DNA from: Pestalotiopsis fici W106-1
Lineage: Eukaryota; Ascomycota; Sordariomycetes; Amphisphaeriales; Sporocadaceae
DNA length: 64,000 bases
Assembly: GCF_000516985.1 (NCBI RefSeq)
Contig: NW_006917103.1
Location: 868,001 to 932,000 of the forward strand
Direction of reading: 5' to 3'
Below the pieces are notes generated by a model. It was given only the letters and a program-made list of their open reading frames with translations, was not told the origin of the DNA and made no database searches. How positions within the stretch are numbered: position 1 is the first letter of the stretch; every line of letters starts with the position of its first letter. Below are positions 38,977 through 51,560 of the stretch, one piece after another. The position numbers were made by a program, and so were the translations under genes.

Positions 38977-39114
38977 AGCTCGCCTATTCCCAAGATAGAG
39001 CCAGGAGGAAAGTCACCGGGAAAGTCGCCAGGAAAGCCACCAGGAAATGCGCCTGGAAAGTCGCCTGGAAAGTCAGGAGGAAAGAAGAGAAAGAACAAGA
39101 AGAGAAAGAACTAA
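38977..39114 (+). other. In-frame Lys-rich extension after the RPA34 TAG
   Basis: 45 codons then TAA (39112-39114), in the RPA34 frame. It encodes a Gly-Lys-Ser-Pro repeat (GKSPGKSPGKPPG) and the strongly basic end 'GGKKRKNKKRKN', a nuclear/nucleolar-type tail like the Lys-rich end of yeast A34.5. Its DNA is a 12-bp minisatellite of the GGAAAGTCGCCA type. The composition continues that of the gene, so it is probably former or conditional coding sequence. Confidence 0.6.
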
Positions 39115-39717
39115 AGCATGGGCCATACTTCTCTGACCACGTTCAAATCTAGCAGTCAGCCTAGATTGGTCAGGTAGCTCAGTCCAGCTGACACTACTTC
39201 CCGAGGTTTGGTGGTCCCCCAGGATCTCAGAATGGGATTCATAGTGAACGACAAATCGTATATACGTTCGACTCGTTAAGCGATTCTTGCATTGAAAAAC
39301 GGCGTTTGGGAATTTGAGGGCCTGTGTTGCAGGGTGGCGTTTATTGATACCGTAGAGCAAGTCCGTTCTGAATGCTTTTGGGCACAAAAGATGTTTTGCA
39401 CCAGGTTTGGAGTCGAGCAACAAAAGCACATTCGGATCAATCTATTAGTATTCCCAGAATTGATTGCTTTGTGTCCCGTGATGTTGATGATTTTGGTCCG
39501 TGTAGACATGAACGTTGGGGAAACCCAACATGGGATTTGCTACACCTATCTAGTTATGTCTCAGAAACCAAGGCAGCTGGTATCTTGGAAAATTGGACTG
39601 AATCATTTGCCGGACAATAAACGTTCAGCATGGATACGGGCACGAGTATACACTTTATTACCTAAGCTCAGATTTATAGTCCAGTCCCTTTTGGGACAAA
39701 CTCACGAGCTGTGTGGG
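39115..39717. other. Intergenic, no gene seen
   Basis: A plus-strand frame of 187 codons (39292-39855) lacks an ATG start and domain content and overlaps the better minus-strand fragments to its right. Confidence 0.5.
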
Positions 39718-41147
39718 TCAAAGGTCAACAGCCTCCATGGTGACGAAGTCCATAAACTCCATGCCGGGCGCAAACGATTCTACTTGAGAAAAACGGTCAT
39801 TGATGTTTTCCCAAATCTAGTAGATATGACCGCAATGCAATATCTTCATTTGTAAAAGCTGACTGCACTCGGAGACCAACACTTTGGCGAGCAAATGCTA
39901 TTTTAAATCTACCCACTATGGTAGAATATGACAGGTATACTGCTTCTAACATAATCTTTCCCGATTATTCGACGCTGCGCAGCATTCTCTTAGACCTAAC
40001 ATATATAGAAACACTACTTTGATAACACGCAAATATGTCAAGGTACGCCTTTTTCAACCCCACCATATTTGTCCAAGTCGATAGAATCCACCAAAGTCGA
40101 CTGTATAGTACGTACAACTTAGGAAACCGGGCTTCGAACTTTCCTGGCCCATTCTAGGAGGCCGGCCCTCGGCTCTTCAAAGTTTGTCCATTGGTCTAAG
40201 GACGATTTTCATTATGGGATCGCACCCAGTCGAGAGAGTCTAGGAGACCTGCGAGATGCGAGACAAAACTCGGACTGAGGAGGAAGTTGACTACTTGGAA
40301 GAGCCATATATCCCCCGAGGGCTTGTTGGGCACTACTGGCCGGAACGCTGCGCTTCTTACAAGTCAGACACGTTGAAGTCGGGCAGAGCATGGTAGGAGT
40401 TTGACAATAGATGCTACCAATATGGCGAATGTTTTCCGCCTCTGTTGCTAGCAAGAGTTCCCTGTAGACAAGAGTGGTTGTTACAGCCCTGACTAGGTCG
40501 TGAAGGGTTCTGAGGAGCCGACTTTACGAGTTTTGGTCGCGTATGCCCGCAAAGCTCTAATAGGGTAAATATCATTCAAGGTGCGAAACAATACATAATG
40601 CTGTATAAACATCAAAGCTGATGATAGGGACCACTGTGTAAGAGTTAGACGTAATGAAATTTACCATGGCAACATGGGGTACTCCGAGTGGCCTGGCAAG
40701 GAATCTATTTTTGGATCTGTGGATATAGGCGATCAGAGTCTGAATGAAGCTAATCACATCGGCTCGTGCACATTGTTAGAGGGCAGCGTATTCAGTAATC
40801 CATTATAGGAGCGAATTCCTCAGATCGATGTCTCAAAAAGTGAAATTATACACATTTTATCGTCTGCCTCATTACTCAAACCCAATAGTCTACACAATAT
40901 AACTTATTAATTGCTTGTTGAGGAATCGGGATACGAGTCATTGCTAGCAAGTTCATACCGGACTTCGGAATGCCGTACTCCGTCAGACGCTAAGAATCCT
41001 CCGGAATTCCTCCAGGAATCTAGACCGAAATCCGCAACAATACGATGAAATTCTCCCGTATCCAATGTCTCTTCGGCTTTCAGAGACAATTTTGTAACCA
41101 AATCCTCTAATTTACAGACTGCATGATTATACGGAGATCGGGTTTGG
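39718..41147 (-). pseudogene. Decayed or unrecognised gene, minus strand
   Basis: Four minus-strand blocks look protein-coding but do not join into one clean model. From 5' to 3' they are: about 41147-40907 ('KLEDLVTKLSLKAEETLDT' ... stop); 40775-40665 ('ADVISFIQTLIAYIHRSKNR'), which ends at a GTAAAT donor; about 40525-40212 ('LLRTLHDLVRAVTTTLVYRE' ... stop); and 39816-39718 ('IWENINDRFSQVESFAPGME' ... TGA), which starts right after a CTAG acceptor. Stops fall between blocks. The first block's context (GYRQTRSPYNHAV upstream) is reminiscent of the region just after a Zn2Cys6 cluster, so a dead transcription factor is one option, but no family can be named. Divergent from the regulator at 41211. 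Confidence 0.4.
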
Positions 41148-41210
41148 CGGTAACCCTTTGGCCAAAGCTCCGTGCTCTCTGTTCCCCAGATCGTCGTCGT
41201 CTAGGTTGTT

Positions 41211-43423
41211 ATGGAGCAACTCATCGGCCAGTCTGCAGCAGGGATGTCGGCACCATATGGCCAAGCCTGCGCGGGATGCGTCAAGGCGAAATGCAAATGC
41301 GTGTCCCGAGGTGCTGGTAATTGTGAACGGTAAGAATCTAATGCTATTTGAGGGAGAAATGGATTTTTCAAGGGGGATGCATTATGCTAACAAAATTAAA
41401 GATGTCACCGGCGAGGGATGGAATGCCGTCAAACAGATGGCATAAGGAAACGCAGTTCCAGGAAGCAGCCGGATATCAACCACAGAACATCGCAGCTAGA
41501 GGAGAGGCTGAATGATTTGGTCGAGATATTGCGTCTGCAGCAGGTACCAGGGCCAAGGCCTCAAGTACCGGCACAAGAGACCGATTCGCAGACAACAGTG
41601 AGCCCGTCCAGCGGCAATCATGCAGCCTCTGGGGCGTACTTGACTCCGCCGACTGCCATTGCGAGCTTGGGGTCGCAGGCCGCCATAGAAGCCTCCCCGA
41701 ATCCGGCAAAGGCGTTTGAAGATGACCTGACCCCCTTTGAGGCCGAGGGCATTCTACAGAGATTTCGAACTGGCTATTTGACCATGTTTCCTTGTGTCTA
41801 TATCAGATCGGACACGACGGCGCAGCAGCTCCAGCAGTATCGACCCTTTTTGTGGCTGAATATCAGGACAGTTTGCGAAAAGTCTGCTCCCAAAATGCAT
41901 GCCATGGGAGATCATATCAGAGAATTGTTGGGACGGAAAGTACTCGTGGAGCTCGAGCGTGATGTTGATGTGCTCCTTGGCTTGATGGTATACTTGGGAT
42001 GGTAAGAATCTATACAACGCATTGTCTTGAACTTTGACATGGTGGCAAGTGACTGATTCAACTTTATCAGGGCAACACACCAGACTCGTGGAAAGGGCTT
42101 CCAAGCACGTTATGCCAATCTAGCCAACTCGTTGATTCAAGACTTACGACTTGACCAACCGTTCAACCCCAATGCAGGCGGAAATTGTTGGTTTCCTCAA
42201 AGCAAGATGCCGACTACGTCTCCTGAGCATACTCATGAGCAACGCCGGGCAGTTATTGGCACATTTGTATTAAGTTCCAGGTAAGTGATAATGCGGCTTT
42301 CTGCCATGTAGTTATCGTCACAAAACTCACGATCCAATCTAGTATATCGAGCTTTCTGAAAATCGACGTGACGAGATGGAATTCCCACATGGAAGAAAGT
42401 CTTGAAAAGCTCGCCGCGGATCCAGAGTGCCCGGGAGATGAGCTTCTAGTAGCCATGGCCAGGGCCAAGGTGATTGTCAACGACGTGGGCCGCTTGACGT
42501 GGAGGCGGACGGGCAATGACTTGTCAACGTCGCCGTCAGTATATGTGAAGCCGCTCAAGGATAGAGTGCTAGCAATACGGCGCTCGCTGAAGCCGGAACT
42601 GGTCGAAAACAGTAAGTCTTTTATCTGTGTGCAAATACACAAGACATTGCTTAATCGTTTCATTCTAGGAGCCCTCCAGTCTCATCTCTACAATGCCGAA
42701 GTGCTCATTGGGGAGATGGCCATCTTCCACAGCGCAACAACCATAACGCCCTCGTATAACTGCCCGTTTCCCAGCGCCTTGCCGCTCCCAGCAACGCAAT
42801 CCTCGTCACAAGCAGCCGGAACCAGCAGCAGCAGCAGCAGCAGTAGCCCACAGCCGCCACCTGGCCTACGCCCCATTGACATGCCGCGACTCGAGACGCT
42901 CCACGAGTGCCTCCACAGCATCAAGCAGTGCATCACGACGATCCAATCCTTTGAGCCCGCCGCCTGGCCGACCTTTCCCTTTGCCGTCATGGGCCACATG
43001 TCGCACTCGCTGCAGATGCTCTACCGGCTCTCGGCGCTCGACTCGGAGCCCGACTGGGACGCGGCCGCGGTCCGGCGCGACTTTGACGTGATTGCCGTCA
43101 TCCACCGCGTCGCCGACACCATGTCCCGCGTCGCCGATGCCGCCGGCCTGACGGGCGATCCCGAACTGGGTCCGTACGGGGACATGTTTTCCAAGGGCGT
43201 CGGCACCCTCCGCGCCACGGCCGCCATCTGGGGGTCGGCGCTGCCTCCACTCGAGGACCCGGCGGCAACGTCTTCTTCCTCGGTTTCTTCGGCGGCGGCA
43301 GCCGCTGCGGGCCCGTTTGATGCTGCCAGCGATACGGCCGGGCTAGACACTATGGCCATGATACTAGATTTTCAAAACGACCCCTGGCTGACCGAATTAT
43401 ACAATTCATGGGAGGGGATATAG
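41211..43423 (+). CDS. Zn2Cys6 fungal transcription factor
   Basis: Exons 41211-41329, 41402-42001, 42071-42280, 42343-42611, 42669-43423 (650 aa). The binuclear zinc cluster is complete only after splicing: 'CAGCVKAKCKCVSRGAGNC' in exon 1 (cysteines 1-4), then 'ERCHRRGMEC' across the first intron (cysteines 5-6), followed by a basic linker 'RKRSSRKQ' and a short coiled coil 'LEERLNDLVEILRLQQ'. The middle region ('RFRTGYLTMFPCVYI', 'LVELERDVDVLLGLMVYLGW') fits the fungal-specific regulatory domain. A poly-Ser run encoded by CAG/AGC repeats lies near 42826-42846. The acidic C-terminus ('ILDFQNDPWLTELYNSW') may activate transcription. Target genes unknown; no biosynthetic cluster is adjacent. 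Confidence 0.93.
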
Positions 43424-43918
43424 AGAAAGAAAACCTCGGCTCGGCACAGGGCCGACTTTGATGTATTATTTAACGAAGTTCACGACAGCATGTTTCATCC
43501 AGACACGATATTGTAAAGCAAAGGCGCAGACGCGACTCATTAGAGTAAGATTTCACAAAAAGGGATAGAAACTGTGTTTATAAGGATATTTCATATTTAT
43601 TTGTGTCATTGTATAGATTATGCTCACAAGAGCTGTTATTTCCGTGGCCGTGTCTATGCGCCAAAGACCATATTATGCATTTCAAATATGCTCGTAACAA
43701 GCAGTGGGCTATCCAGTACCCATTGTCGTCAAATGCTGAAATCCTTTCATGAAACCAAAAACGCCGCGCTCAATGCTGGGGGTCGGGGGTATGTATCCGA
43801 CCACGCTGATGCTTCTAAGCCTTTGTAAACGATCGTTTCGCCCATTCCATAACCCTGGAGGGCTCCATCCATACTAATTCATACAAGCTCGTCATTACGT
43901 CTCTCGACTCTATTACAT
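43424..43918. other. Intergenic between convergent genes
   Basis: 3' flanks of the transcription factor and AUR1. Nothing else seen. Confidence 0.6.
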
Positions 43919-45344
43919 TCAGAATCCCGCCTGGGAAGTCTGTCTAGAATGCGAGGCTCGAGGAGAAGATCCGGCGATACTGGACTCTCTACTGTGTCGA
44001 CGGCTCTCGGAAGTGGGACTTGCACTTCCGCTGGCAACTGTTGGGCTGTAGAGAGTGCTGCTTCCGACTGACCACTCGTCGCTGTCGCCAGTGCCACGTC
44101 TTTCCAGGAGTCCTAGGCCATAGCCGAGTTCTTCGTCGGCCGACTTCTTCATCTCTCCGATCTCAACAAAATCGTATTCCCATCTGTTTGACTTGTCGCC
44201 CTGCTGGTGCGGCAGGTATCTCGTTCGGCCGATAAAGAAGATGATGGAAGCAATCAGACTGCCGCCCACCAAATCCACGGCGTAATGGTGGCTCAAGTAC
44301 ATGGTCGCCCACCACAGCCAGCCGACGTAGAAGATGAAGAAACCTCGGAATCGCGGGAAACAGTAGCTCATAAATAGAGCCTCGAGGGTCGCGTCGCCGG
44401 CGTGCAGACTCGGAAAGGCACCAAAAGGCACTGGGGCAGTCGAGAAACTCGTGGTGTACATATCTACGCCAAAAAGGGCGTCGATGCGAGCCAAGCCAGC
44501 GGGGGAGCCAGGCATGCCGTAGTGGGCAGGTGCCAGGCCGTACAGGTTCTCGTACCACGGCGGGGTACACGGGAACACAAGTGCCATGGTGACTCCAATG
44601 ATGCTCAGCCATCCAAAGGCCTTGGAGAAGACGGGGAGCGTCTTTGGGGCTGCGAACAGGAAGATGAGGGCGGAGCAAATGGCTGGGTTGGCAAAGTGGC
44701 CGATACCGTACGGGACCCAGGCAAATACGTCGAGGATCGGGTGGGTATGCGCCGAGAGAATGTTGGACAGGTTGGCGCCGTAAAGGACGTTTTCCAAAGC
44801 GGGCAGGACCTTGACCCAGATATGTGGTCGCACCTCTGTTGGGATGAATCTAATTCATTGCGTTAGTCTTGCATCCGGTATAAAACAGCCCATTCTTGCA
44901 GTTGGCTGCAAACAAATGGCCGAATACAGCAAAAGCTCCAACTTACCGACTAGAGAAGAAGTAGAGCAGGTAGGTCCAGATGGGCCACGAGGGCAGAAAG
45001 AACTGGCTGGTAGCTGGCATCAGCAGCAGGAGTGTGTACGCCAACACAGCTGCAGACTTGATAAAGGGTGCATGTACGTCGATGATCCATAACGAAAATA
45101 GGCAAATTGTTGCCAGAATAAAGTATTGTACATCGAATAAGCTCCATTTACGTTCCTTGAAGTTCTGGATGCCCTCGATGACGGAAAAGGAAGTTTGTAA
45201 CGAGGAGACACGTTCGAGCACTGGGTCAAAAGATCGGTCCTTTGCAGCTCTCCTCTGTCGTCTGAGGGCTGACAGGTCGAGTTTCTTTGGCCAGCCTAGG
45301 TGAAGCGACGGCTTCGCCTGGAAGAGGGCGTTGAGATTCCGCAT
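43919..45344 (-). CDS. AUR1: Inositol phosphorylceramide synthase
   Basis: Joins: 45344-44947, 44849-43919 (442 aa), intron GTAAGT...TTAG. A multi-pass membrane protein of the PAP2 superfamily. The Aur1 hallmarks are 'FPCTPPWYENLYGLAPAHYG', the catalytic 'FGAFPSLHAGDATLEALFM' and 'MYLSHHYAVDLVGGSLIAS', with the conserved His/Asp residues. It transfers phosphoinositol from phosphatidylinositol to ceramide in the Golgi, an essential fungal sphingolipid step and the target of aureobasidin A. The cytosolic C-terminus is Ser-rich. Start at 45344 (MRNLNALFQ) is the usual family start. Confidence 0.97.
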
Positions 45345-48300
45345 TTTTTTTTATACTGTCTGTGGTAGACTGTTGGTTTCCCCAAAACGTGACTCGATAT
45401 CTAGACGATCGATCTATGTCGTGGTGATCAAGGCGGCGATAAGAGGGCAGAGTCGACGGCGTTGGTATGAGATGCTAGTCGGGATATTCAACACTCGTCA
45501 CAGTCACTACTTGGGTGTTCGCCTGACTGGTAGCGTTTCTTCCTTCTATTGTCGACAATGTCCCTCTCGTAAGCAAAGGCGAAACCCAAGGGAGGACGAG
45601 TGGAAAGATCAGACTTGACGGTCTGGAAGGGGAATCAAGAACTTCATATGCAGCAGATAGTCGATGGGTTTGGTAGGTACTGTATGTACTACAACCAAGT
45701 ATGCGGATCCAACGGAGACAAGGATCCTAGAGAGGAAAAGGCCCCATCCTAGGCGACCGATGATCCATTGGTAATCATTGATGGGCGCTGAGTTTCTCGG
45801 CAGGGTGGAGCAGCAGCGCTACCTTGTGGGACGTCTATGACAAGATGGTATCAATGTGCTGCTGCAGGGAGTCAAGGCCGAAGCGGAATGACTGGACTGG
45901 ACTGGATTGAGAAGATGGATGGATGGATCTTGTTGGCTGGCAGTAGGCGACGGCGGGGGTGTTTAGGTCGGTGCAGCTAAGATAGGTGGGCTCCCGCACG
46001 CACACACGCGCTGGACTTTCGACTTTGCATAACTTGAGGGTCGATTTGTGTCGGGAAAGACAAAAAAAATCAAATGCCTGCTTGCTTTGGCCCCCAGCCT
46101 GCCTCAAACCAAGGTACCTTTTCTACAACCCTCCCAGCTGGTGTGCAGCTCGATCCTTGAAACAAGTATCGGTACCTATACTTTTACATGTCCCTTGGTG
46201 CAAGGGGTCTTGAAAAGCTCGCGCTTGTCTCTGTCAGCTTCTTCTTGAGTGTTCCCTCCCAAGACTTTCGGCGTCTACTGTGTATGTTTGGTAGCCATGA
46301 GTGAGTTCGAAAGGCATGTCGACCCAGGTAACAAACCACCCAGCCTAGTCATTATGGATACTATGTCTGTATGTGGCATGACCTCGCAAACTGGACGGAC
46401 GCCGACACACCGATTTCACAACTCAAGTGGTTCGGATGGATGTGTGATTGGGCAACTATTGCCTAACCAGCACCCAGCACCCAGCTAGCAAACGCATAGA
46501 ATTCGAATGTAGCCAGACCTCAGTGTAGCCGCACTATCCACCCCCGTCGATCTTTTAGGATTTTTATCCTTAACTGTATGCACATCTTACGACCCAACCG
46601 ATATATACTCATTCGCTACCTACTACCCGGTATCCAAATTTCATTTCAGTTCATTTCCTAGTCTTTGCTTTTCGCGAATGTCGGCCGAGCGACGAGGCAG
46701 TCCCAAGCTGCAAACCTGGTATATTCAATATCGTCAACCAACTTTACACTACCTACCACTACCCATTTACAGTGGAGATAGGCGGCCCTGTCGGAACTCG
46801 GCACTGCGGATTCTTCCCTCTTCCTCCTGGAAGAGATTCGCAAAGCGCACAGCCAGCCAACAAACAGGCTGATGGAACGGGATTCTCTCACACAAGAGTC
46901 AACGCCGAACCCGACGCAGCCATTTCGATTGATTACTCGGATCCTTCCTTGTCGCCATTCCCCTGCAGCGCCCGCGTGTACCTTTCTGGTTACCCTCTTT
47001 ATCAAATACGTGTATTTCAGGTCTCCTACTAATGTATAAAGCCACCTTGACGCCGTTGCACGGGTACACCAGACCAACTTTGACAGCACGTGTCCTTCAT
47101 GCGCCGACTGACTTTTTAAATTTCGGGTTGCTGCGAAAAAGTCCACCTAGACGTCATGATGAGGTCGAACCAGTAGTAGCGTCTCGTGCTCACTAACTGG
47201 AAAAGCGACTGGAGCTTCCAGGGGAGACAAGCGCAGGGCTGGCCGCTGCTGTTTGCTGCACCTATTGGCGCTGTTGCTGGCGCTGGCGCTGGCACTGACC
47301 ACTGGACATGCCGGCGCGGGCGCTCTGTAGTACAGGTACCCATGCGCGATACCATGATTGAAGCATGCGGCTGGTGGGTGGCATGCAGTGAGCATCCTCT
47401 CGCCCTGGTCTGCCTGAAGATATGCAAATCAGCGTGACACTTTGCGACCAGCAACCTACTGAACTGGTCACTGGCCGGTTCCCTGTCAACCCCCGAGCAT
47501 TCCGAGGGTCGCTTGCAATGGGAATTCAGAGTCACTTTGTTGGCATGATATTGTGACCTACGTTTGCCTGAAGTCTTGCCAACCTCGATTGCTAGAGCTT
47601 GTTCCTGTCCAAACATGAATCATTCATCATCAGCTCTGCATCGATCGTTACAAGACAATAACCTAGAAAGAAAAACGATGGACATGATCAACTTAACGTG
47701 TCCAACCGCCTGGCAATGGGGATCGTCGTCGTCATGCTCTATCCCCTTGGAGCCTAGTGTAGGGTCCCGGGTACCAGTCGATCTCCACCCCAGGATCAAG
47801 TCATGATGCAAGTACCGCTACTTTTGGCATTTTTCGCTTTTTGGAATTGTAGCTAATACCCGAGACATGGGCCCCCAAAAAGCCGCGCGGGATGGCGCGG
47901 TACCGAATGCGCTGGACATAAAAAAGTTACACAACTCATCAAATAGAATTCCCTTTGAGCATACCCGATCATTCATCAGCGACATGTCTTGCATGTCTGA
48001 CGTGATATGAGGAATGTCACCATATGAGTGCACATTTGAGAGTGCATACTTGATACTGCTGGTTTCTGGGGAATTATGGCGCTTATCGCGATCACAAGAC
48101 ATGTTTTCTTTATCCATGGAGATTCTACTTGAGATGAAACAAAAAATGCAGTATCCGTGTGTTGAGTGCCCAGGGCCCCGGGTGGTTTGTTCCTGGTCGT
48201 GTGAAAGATAGGTGGTAGGTTGTATACCTCGGGCACCTTACAAGTCCGGGCGGCCGGCAAGGATTTCTCATTCTCGTGCGACCGTCAGCGTGTTCGGGTT

Positions 48301-51300
48301 TTTCGCAAATTGAATGCCAGCCCAACAAACTGCTACCGGGCAGGCCGGTAGTCTTGGCATTTGATCTCGTTTGCTGAAAAGCGCCATACTATTGTACACA
48401 GGACCACCATGTACCATGGCGACCCTTGATGATAGAAAACAATGATAGCCATGCAACGCATAATGATAATTAAAGAAGAAAAAGAATACCATAGTAGAGA
48501 ACCAAGATTGAATATAAACTTCAATCAAAAGTGCCGTCGGCTAACTACGTACCAAGCTACGTACAATGGGGTTTGACTGACTACCGCTGAGCTCACAGAC
48601 CAAGCTCTGGATCATGCATCACAATCAAAATCACGGCACCCAAACTTACACGCCCTCTAGCAACCAGCCACCTGACATCATCCCGTAGAAAAGGCTACTC
48701 AGAAGACATTTCTCAGACACTCAAAGGCAGTTAGGGATTGAAGTCATTCCAAGAGCCAGAAAATGGTGACATTCAACTGAAGAATGCAACTGATACACTG
48801 CAAACCAAGTCTCGCCAGGCCAGGGGCACTCGCCACTCGATAGTAGGTAACGCAAGACATACACAAGATTGAGTGGCTTGACAGCAGACAGTCACAGTTG
48901 TTGGGGCTGCGCCGCGGGCCCCAGTGAGCTTCAGCTTTCATCCTTACAAGCCATAGAGCACAACATATTCCGTTTATGATGGGCTCAAAGATAGCTGGCG
49001 ATCGGCTCACGTGAGCACATCTCACAATCCCATATCGCCAGATGCTAGTACCCTTGGCATGTTTCCACAATATAGGAAAGGGATTAAAATCCGTACGACT
49101 CCGCATTGTGGGTAATCTTTTCGCAGCGCGAGGAGGGAAAAAAAAAATTCTGTTTTCATAAAAAAAAAATTTTAATCCTTGCTCGCACGAACCTCCAGTT
49201 GGGTCGCGAATGCGATCCCTCGGGGCCATCGAGGATTCCGTGGAACCATCCATTCGGGCTGCGAGGCTACTTTTTACTTACCAACCAAGAAAATTTCTGC
49301 CCGCACCTCCGGGCGCGACTCGGAAATTTGATGGTTCGTTGGCTCGTTGCCGAATTCCTCTTTTCTTTCATTAGCATGGAATGGAAGCAGAGGGAACGAA
49401 AAAAAAAATTCCTCAGCCAAAGCGTAAATGGCATGGTCTCTCGGTCTTCGGACAGCTGCGGCCCGCTCAAACTGTCAAAGTAGTATGAAGATTTGCATGC
49501 TCCAGTACTGTGTAGGCTCTTGGACAAACGAGAAAACCCGCGAACCCGTCACCTTCGCTCCGGTCCGAGGTGCGGCGGTAAAGTCTCGAGTTTGGCCATA
49601 ACTCCGTAGCACATGGTTACCGTTTTTTTAAGGGTGTAGGGGAAATGGATAAACTTTTGCACACTTTGAGACTCTGTATCCATCTAGTTTAGGTACTGTA
49701 CTTATCCACGGAAACAGAACCAAATCCAACAGAGAAAGAAAAAAAGAAAACCCGGGGGGGACACGCGACACCATGGTAACGCGACATGACCATAAGCGCC
49801 CAGTGCAAGGTGAGCGACAAAGGCACGTAGGACCAGGAAAGTAGACTATTCGTCCATCTAACTCCACATAAGTCCGAAATGCACACATGCCTTTTTTGTG
49901 TTTGTGGCTTTCCTTGTGCTTGGCTACCTACATTGGCATGCCATATGTGCGGAATTTTGCCCAGGATTTGAGGGATTGCACAAAAACGGTCCAAGTATAG
50001 CAACAGTGATCGGCTGACCCTGCGTCTCTGCCGCGGTCGGTCTTGGCTATGGCCGCCAACGATCCGGACCATCCGAGTACCTACGATCCCAGCCCAGTAC
50101 AAAGTACACAATGCACAGGATGGACCACGATGCCTGTGGTTGTGCAAATAAAGACCTGTAAAAACATGCATCTCGATAGTGTAGGTAGTCAGTCAGACAT
50201 CGTGGATCCTGGTCTCAATAGTCGGCGTGAAATCTGGATCTGCTGGTCACGGATTATTGACAGCAAGATACTCCACATGTGCAGGTATGGTAAGTTTGCT
50301 AGCTTTTCTTTCCATGCCTAGGGTACCTACCGGTCGGTATAGTATGAATCTACTTGTACTTTTGCTGACTGAGCGGTCGGTCTTTGGTGGTTTGTGTCCT
50401 CCGGCTTTCAAGTGGGTTTGGGCATTTAGTAGTTGGGTTTGAACCAAGACGGCGGCAGGGTACTCCATGATAAAGAATCCATCACCAAACAACAACCTTT
50501 ATTGTCAGGTGCCATATATTCACAGCATCACTTTCGTCTGATGTTTTGATCATGAAGAGCACAGTTCACAAGATTCTCAGTGCGCACGCCCGTACCTGTC
50601 AGTGATATACCACCTTTAAATGTGCCCAAACGTACTTGCAACTACGCAAACCAGCTCAACCTTGCGAGCCAGCTTGTCGTGACGTCAAAGATGTTAATCT
50701 TGAAAGCATTTTCCAATTAATCCAGGGGCATACATATACTCAATTTCGCAAGTTGTAATTACTTGGTATGCAAACACATGAATATCTATTCCTGCCCCTA
50801 GTATGGTTGTTGGTAACTGATGCCCAATGGGATAACTTTGCATCACGTGAAAGAACATCCGAGCTGAGATCTCTTGCTGGCACCGAAGAATGCTTCTCCC
50901 TGACTCGAGCTAAGCCTTGCCGCGGCATGTGTATAGTTCAACGTCTACTGCGTAGACAAGACTCCAAGAATGGGGCCTGGAGTGAGCGCACAAAGAAGCT
51001 CTGCTTGAAGGGTCCACGATTACACATGTTCACATTGCCATGTCTGCCCCATTCTGCATGTGCTTTCGCCAAGCAGGCTGCAAGGCATGTCGATTGCCAC
51101 AAATAAGCTTTCTTCTAACCTTTGATGCCACGCTGTTGGCCAATAGAATATTGATGAGTGATCAGCCTAGCTAAGCTGACTGCATATCTAGCATCGCTTG
51201 TTCGAATTTGACAAACAAGTCAGGTCCCGGAAAGGGTGCTTTTCCTACATAATGGTACACATGGGCGTCTGACATAAGATGTACCCTTAGAAAACCACAG

Positions 51301-51560
51301 AAGCCCTTCTTGAGGTCTTGCTGCTTATTCTATCATATGTCAAACAAAAAGTAAGCAAAAGTCTCTATTTGGCTTGTACGGTACTCTTGCGAGGATGCAT
51401 GGTACTGTTTTCTCTTTTTTTTTTTTTTTTCCTCGTATCAAAAATAGCAAGAAAAAGACCTTAAGAAAGAAAAAGGAGGAAAGAAAGAAGGAAAGAAAGC
51501 TACGGTAGGTAGAAATGGAGCTGTATGCTGAGGAGGCTTTTGCTGGTTCGCTTTCAACCA
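45345..51560. other. Gene-poor region, 6.2 kb
   Basis: Begins with the AUR1 promoter. All open frames are short and show no domain or convincing exon structure on either strand. Notable simple sequence: A-tracts at about 49140-49172, GGATGGAT repeats near 45913-45928, and a T-tract followed by a purine tract at 51411-51500. A 112-codon frame (50768-51106) with a hydrophobic start and seven Cys is the best small candidate but is not supported. Confidence 0.5.

Noticed and set aside
39292..39855. 187-codon plus-strand frame
   Set aside because: No ATG start, no domain; the opposite strand carries a better splice-bounded exon.
50768..51106. 112-codon frame with hydrophobic start and seven Cys
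   Set aside because: Signal-like start is weak (His and Glu at residues 4-5) and nothing else supports it; mentioned only as a small candidate.
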